Shown piece after piece: positions 61,860 through 64,000 of a stretch of DNA of 64,000 bases (positions are counted from its first letter, which is position 1; every line of letters begins with the position of its first letter). The notes below the pieces were generated by a model that worked only from the letters and a program-made list of their open reading frames with translations, was not told the origin of the DNA and ran no database searches. Both the position numbers and the translations under genes were made by a program. This DNA comes from Betaproteobacteria bacterium (lineage in GTDB: Bacteria > Pseudomonadota > Gammaproteobacteria > Burkholderiales > Thiobacillaceae): positions 1 to 64,000 of the forward strand of contig JACRNB010000002.1 of the NCBI GenBank assembly GCA_016219425.1. The letters run 5' to 3'.

Positions 61860-64000
61860 ATGTCCCCCGCCGCTTTTTTCTCCGATCCCATGCTGGCGCA
61901 GGTGCTGGACGCCATCGGCATCGGCCTGTGGGAATACGACCATGCCGCCGACCGCATCCGCTTCAGTCCCGCCCTGCGCGAGACCCTGGGCGGCGACTTC
62001 CCGGCGCCCGCAGGTTCCGGCTTGGCGGAATGGCTTGCGCGCATCCATCCCGAGGATCTTCCTCGCGTGGAGGCCGCCGTCGCCGCCAGCATCGGCGAAG
62101 GCGCGCCGTTTCTGGTGGACTACCGCTTTTCCCGCGCCGAGGACGACTGGCTCTGGGTGCGCGCGCGCGGCAGCGTGGTGCAGCGGGATGCGCAGAGACG
62201 TCCCCTGCGCAGCCTGGGGACCAAGGTGGACATCTCGCAGCAAAAGCGGGAAGAGCGGATGCACGAACTGCAACAGGCCTTCGCCAGCGTGCTGGCAAAG
62301 GCGCCGGATCGCGCCACCCTGCTCGCGGCCATCCTGGATACCGCGCTTGGGCTGCCGGAGTTCAGCGGCGGCAGTCTCTATCGGCGGCAGACGGGAGAGA
62401 CGTTTGAGCGGGTCATCCAGCGGGGGCAGGACTCGGCGCCGCCCGGCATCGAACTGGCACGGGATGCCGCCATCTCCCGCCTGCACCAGACTCAGGCGCT
62501 CGTGCCCATTCTGGTCAACGGCCAGATCGAGGCCTGCCTCCGGCTGACCGGCAGGCCATCACGCGACCTGCCGCCGGAACTCGCCCCGGCGCTCGACAAC
62601 CTGGCCATGCGCTTTGGTCAGGCCATGGAGCGCTTGCAGGCGCGGGAAGAGGCCGCGCGCCAATTGGAAAACCTGCGCGCCACCGAAGAGCGGCTGCGCG
62701 CCACCCTCTCCAACGCCCCGAGGATGGCGGTGCAGTGGTACGACCGCAGCGGGCGCGTGATCTACTGGAACGAGGCCTCCCGGACCCTGTACGGCTACGC
62801 GGCGGAGGAAGCCCTGGGCAAGACCCTGGACCAGCTCATCCACACCCCGGAAGAGGCCGCCGCCTTTCTGGAAATACTGCAACGCATCGCCGCCACCGAC
62901 GAACGGGTGGGGCCGGAGGAATACCGCACCCATAACCGGCAGGGCGAGATCCGCTGGGTGGAGGCGACGATCTTCGCCATCCCCGGCGAGCGCGCCGGGG
63001 AACCCATCTTCGTCTGCATGGACGTGGACATCACCGAGCGCAAGCGGCACGACCAGATGAACCGCCTGCGCTTCCTGGCCTTTGAGGGGTTGGCCCAGGA
63101 TCAAGACCTGAACGTCCTGATGGACCGTCTGGCGCGGGGGGTGGAACGGGAGTTGAGCGGCGCCCTGTGTTCCGTGCTGACCCTGGACGCGGAAGACCGC
63201 CTGCATACCCTGGCCGCGCCCAGCCTGCCGGATTTCTACCTCCAGGCGGTGGAAGGATTGCCGATCGGGGAGGGCGTCGGTTCCTGCGGCACGGCGGCGT
63301 TCCGGCGCGAGCGGGTGATCGTGGCCGACATCCCGACCCACCCGTGTTGGGCGCGGTATGTGGACATTGCGCGGCGGGCGCAACTCGCGGCCTGCTGGTC
63401 GGAGCCCCTGCTGGACCAGGATGGGCGCTGCATCGGCGTGTTTGCGGTCTACCGCCGTGAGCCGGGCGAACCCGGAGATTTCGAACTGGAGCTGATTGGC
63501 ATGGCCGGGCGCATCGCCCGCATCGCCATCGAACGCTTCCAGGCGCAGCAGGCCCTGCGGGAGAGCGAAGAACGCTACCGCATCCTGGCCGACTACTCCC
63601 CCGACTGGCAGTACTGGGTGGGGCCGGATGGCCGCTACCTGTACGTCTCGCCGGGGTGCGAGGCGATCAGTGGATTCCAGCCGCAGGACTTCCTGAACGA
63701 CTCGGAACAGATGGGTCGGCTGGTCCACCCCGAGGACTACGCCGAATGGCAGGCGCACTGGAACGAGGTGCGCCAGGGGCTGGACATCCACCCGCATACC
63801 GCCATGCAGTTCCGCATCTTTGGCCGCAACGGCCAGGTGCGCTGGATCGAGCACCAGTGCCAGGCAGCCATCTCCGACCGGGGCGGCTACCAGGGCCGCC
63901 GGGGCGTGAACCGGGACATTACGGATCGCAAGCGGGCGGAACGGGAGCTGGAACAGCACCGCGCCCATCTGGAAGACGAGATCGCCCAGCGCACGGCGGA
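61860..64000 (+). CDS. Multi-PAS/GAF sensor protein, partial at right edge
   Basis: An open frame of at least 713 codons with no stop before the edge. Order: PAS (~15-125; L-W-E-Y-D-H-A; R-I-H-P-E-D-L), GAF (~135-255), PAS (~275-395; D-R-S-G-R-V-I-Y-W-N-E-A; D-I-T-E-R-K-R), GAF (~405-565; G-V-G-S-C-G-T-A-A-F), PAS (~575-690; G-P-D-G-R-Y-L-Y-V-S-P-G; D-I-T-D-R-K-R-A-E-R), then a helix ending E-I-A-Q-R-T-A. That last motif usually leads to a histidine kinase or GGDEF module, which lies outside the window. Confidence 0.9.
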   Translation, partial: MSPAAFFSDPMLAQVLDAIGIGLWEYDHAADRIRFSPALRETLGGDFPAPAGSGLAEWLARIHPEDLPRVEAAVAASIGEGAPFLVDYRFSRAEDDWLWVRARGSVVQRDAQRRPLRSLGTKVDISQQKREERMHELQQAFASVLAKAPDRATLLAAILDTALGLPEFSGGSLYRRQTGETFERVIQRGQDSAPPGIELARDAAISRLHQTQALVPILVNGQIEACLRLTGRPSRDLPPELAPALDNLAMRFGQAMERLQAREEAARQLENLRATEERLRATLSNAPRMAVQWYDRSGRVIYWNEASRTLYGYAAEEALGKTLDQLIHTPEEAAAFLEILQRIAATDERVGPEEYRTHNRQGEIRWVEATIFAIPGERAGEPIFVCMDVDITERKRHDQMNRLRFLAFEGLAQDQDLNVLMDRLARGVERELSGALCSVLTLDAEDRLHTLAAPSLPDFYLQAVEGLPIGEGVGSCGTAAFRRERVIVADIPTHPCWARYVDIARRAQLAACWSEPLLDQDGRCIGVFAVYRREPGEPGDFELELIGMAGRIARIAIERFQAQQALRESEERYRILADYSPDWQYWVGPDGRYLYVSPGCEAISGFQPQDFLNDSEQMGRLVHPEDYAEWQAHWNEVRQGLDIHPHTAMQFRIFGRNGQVRWIEHQCQAAISDRGGYQGRRGVNRDITDRKRAERELEQHRAHLEDEIAQRTA

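Overview
The window is a high-GC proteobacterial chromosome segment. I infer a PHA-storing betaproteobacterium (Rhodocyclales/Nitrosomonadales-like). The grounds are the repeated V-E-T-Q/K motifs in the RNase E tail, a PhaR/phasin pair, the linked order tRNA-Leu/rnr/rlmB, and the cluster yciB-yciI-bolA-parvulin. A gammaproteobacterium is not excluded, because the PHA synthase is the two-subunit class III (PhaE/PhaC) type best known from purple sulfur bacteria. No 16S gene is present to settle this.

Positions 1-24266 are the distal part of an extracellular contractile injection system (eCIS, Afp/PVC/MAC relative), all on the + strand. In order: spike protein gpV/gp5, a 527-aa protein with a hydrophobic C-terminus, gp25-like baseplate protein, baseplate J, a P2-I-like tail protein, three proteins sharing a related N-terminal motif (one with a long coiled-coil tail), a coiled-coil protein, a 526-aa protein carrying repeat-derived peptides, a GH108-type muramidase, a 3TM-type holin, an Afp15-like AAA+ ATPase and an 1168-aa DUF4157 (eCIS core) protein with an HNH-like segment. 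Sheath, tube and LysM genes are not in the window and presumably lie to the left of position 1. Three arrays of a palindrome-rich repeat with an exact 135-bp period fill the gaps before the spike, baseplate J and P2-I-like genes. Fragments of this and other dispersed repeats are translated in frame inside two of the proteins.

Positions 24291-54998 are mostly housekeeping: malic enzyme, RNase E, RluC, DnaE, ScpA/ScpB, tRNA-Leu(CAG), RNase R, RlmB, a purine salvage pair (Hpt and an MTI phosphorylase-like enzyme), a parvulin foldase, BolA/YciI/YciB, a PHP-domain nuclease, YciO, a site-2 protease, TrpS, Lon, a HAD phosphatase, SppA and a Rof-like protein. They are interspersed with accessory insertions: three toxin-antitoxin pairs (VapBC-like, CcdAB, Phd/RelE-like), a DUF4143 ATPase, a 234-bp MITE with a 5-bp target duplication, and several REP-like palindromes. 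The Phd/RelE-like pair lies between two copies of the lon 3' end/next-gene junction.

Positions 54996-60420 are a polyhydroxyalkanoate locus. phaA-phaB-phaR-phaP read leftward and phaE-phaC read rightward. TGCAGTGCA-type boxes, probably PhaR operators, sit at the phasin promoter and in the phaA/phaE divergent region. PhaE ends in a Lys/Ala/Pro-rich histone-H1-like tail. The window closes with a response regulator carrying an HD-GYP domain and a multi-PAS/GAF sensor protein cut by the right edge.
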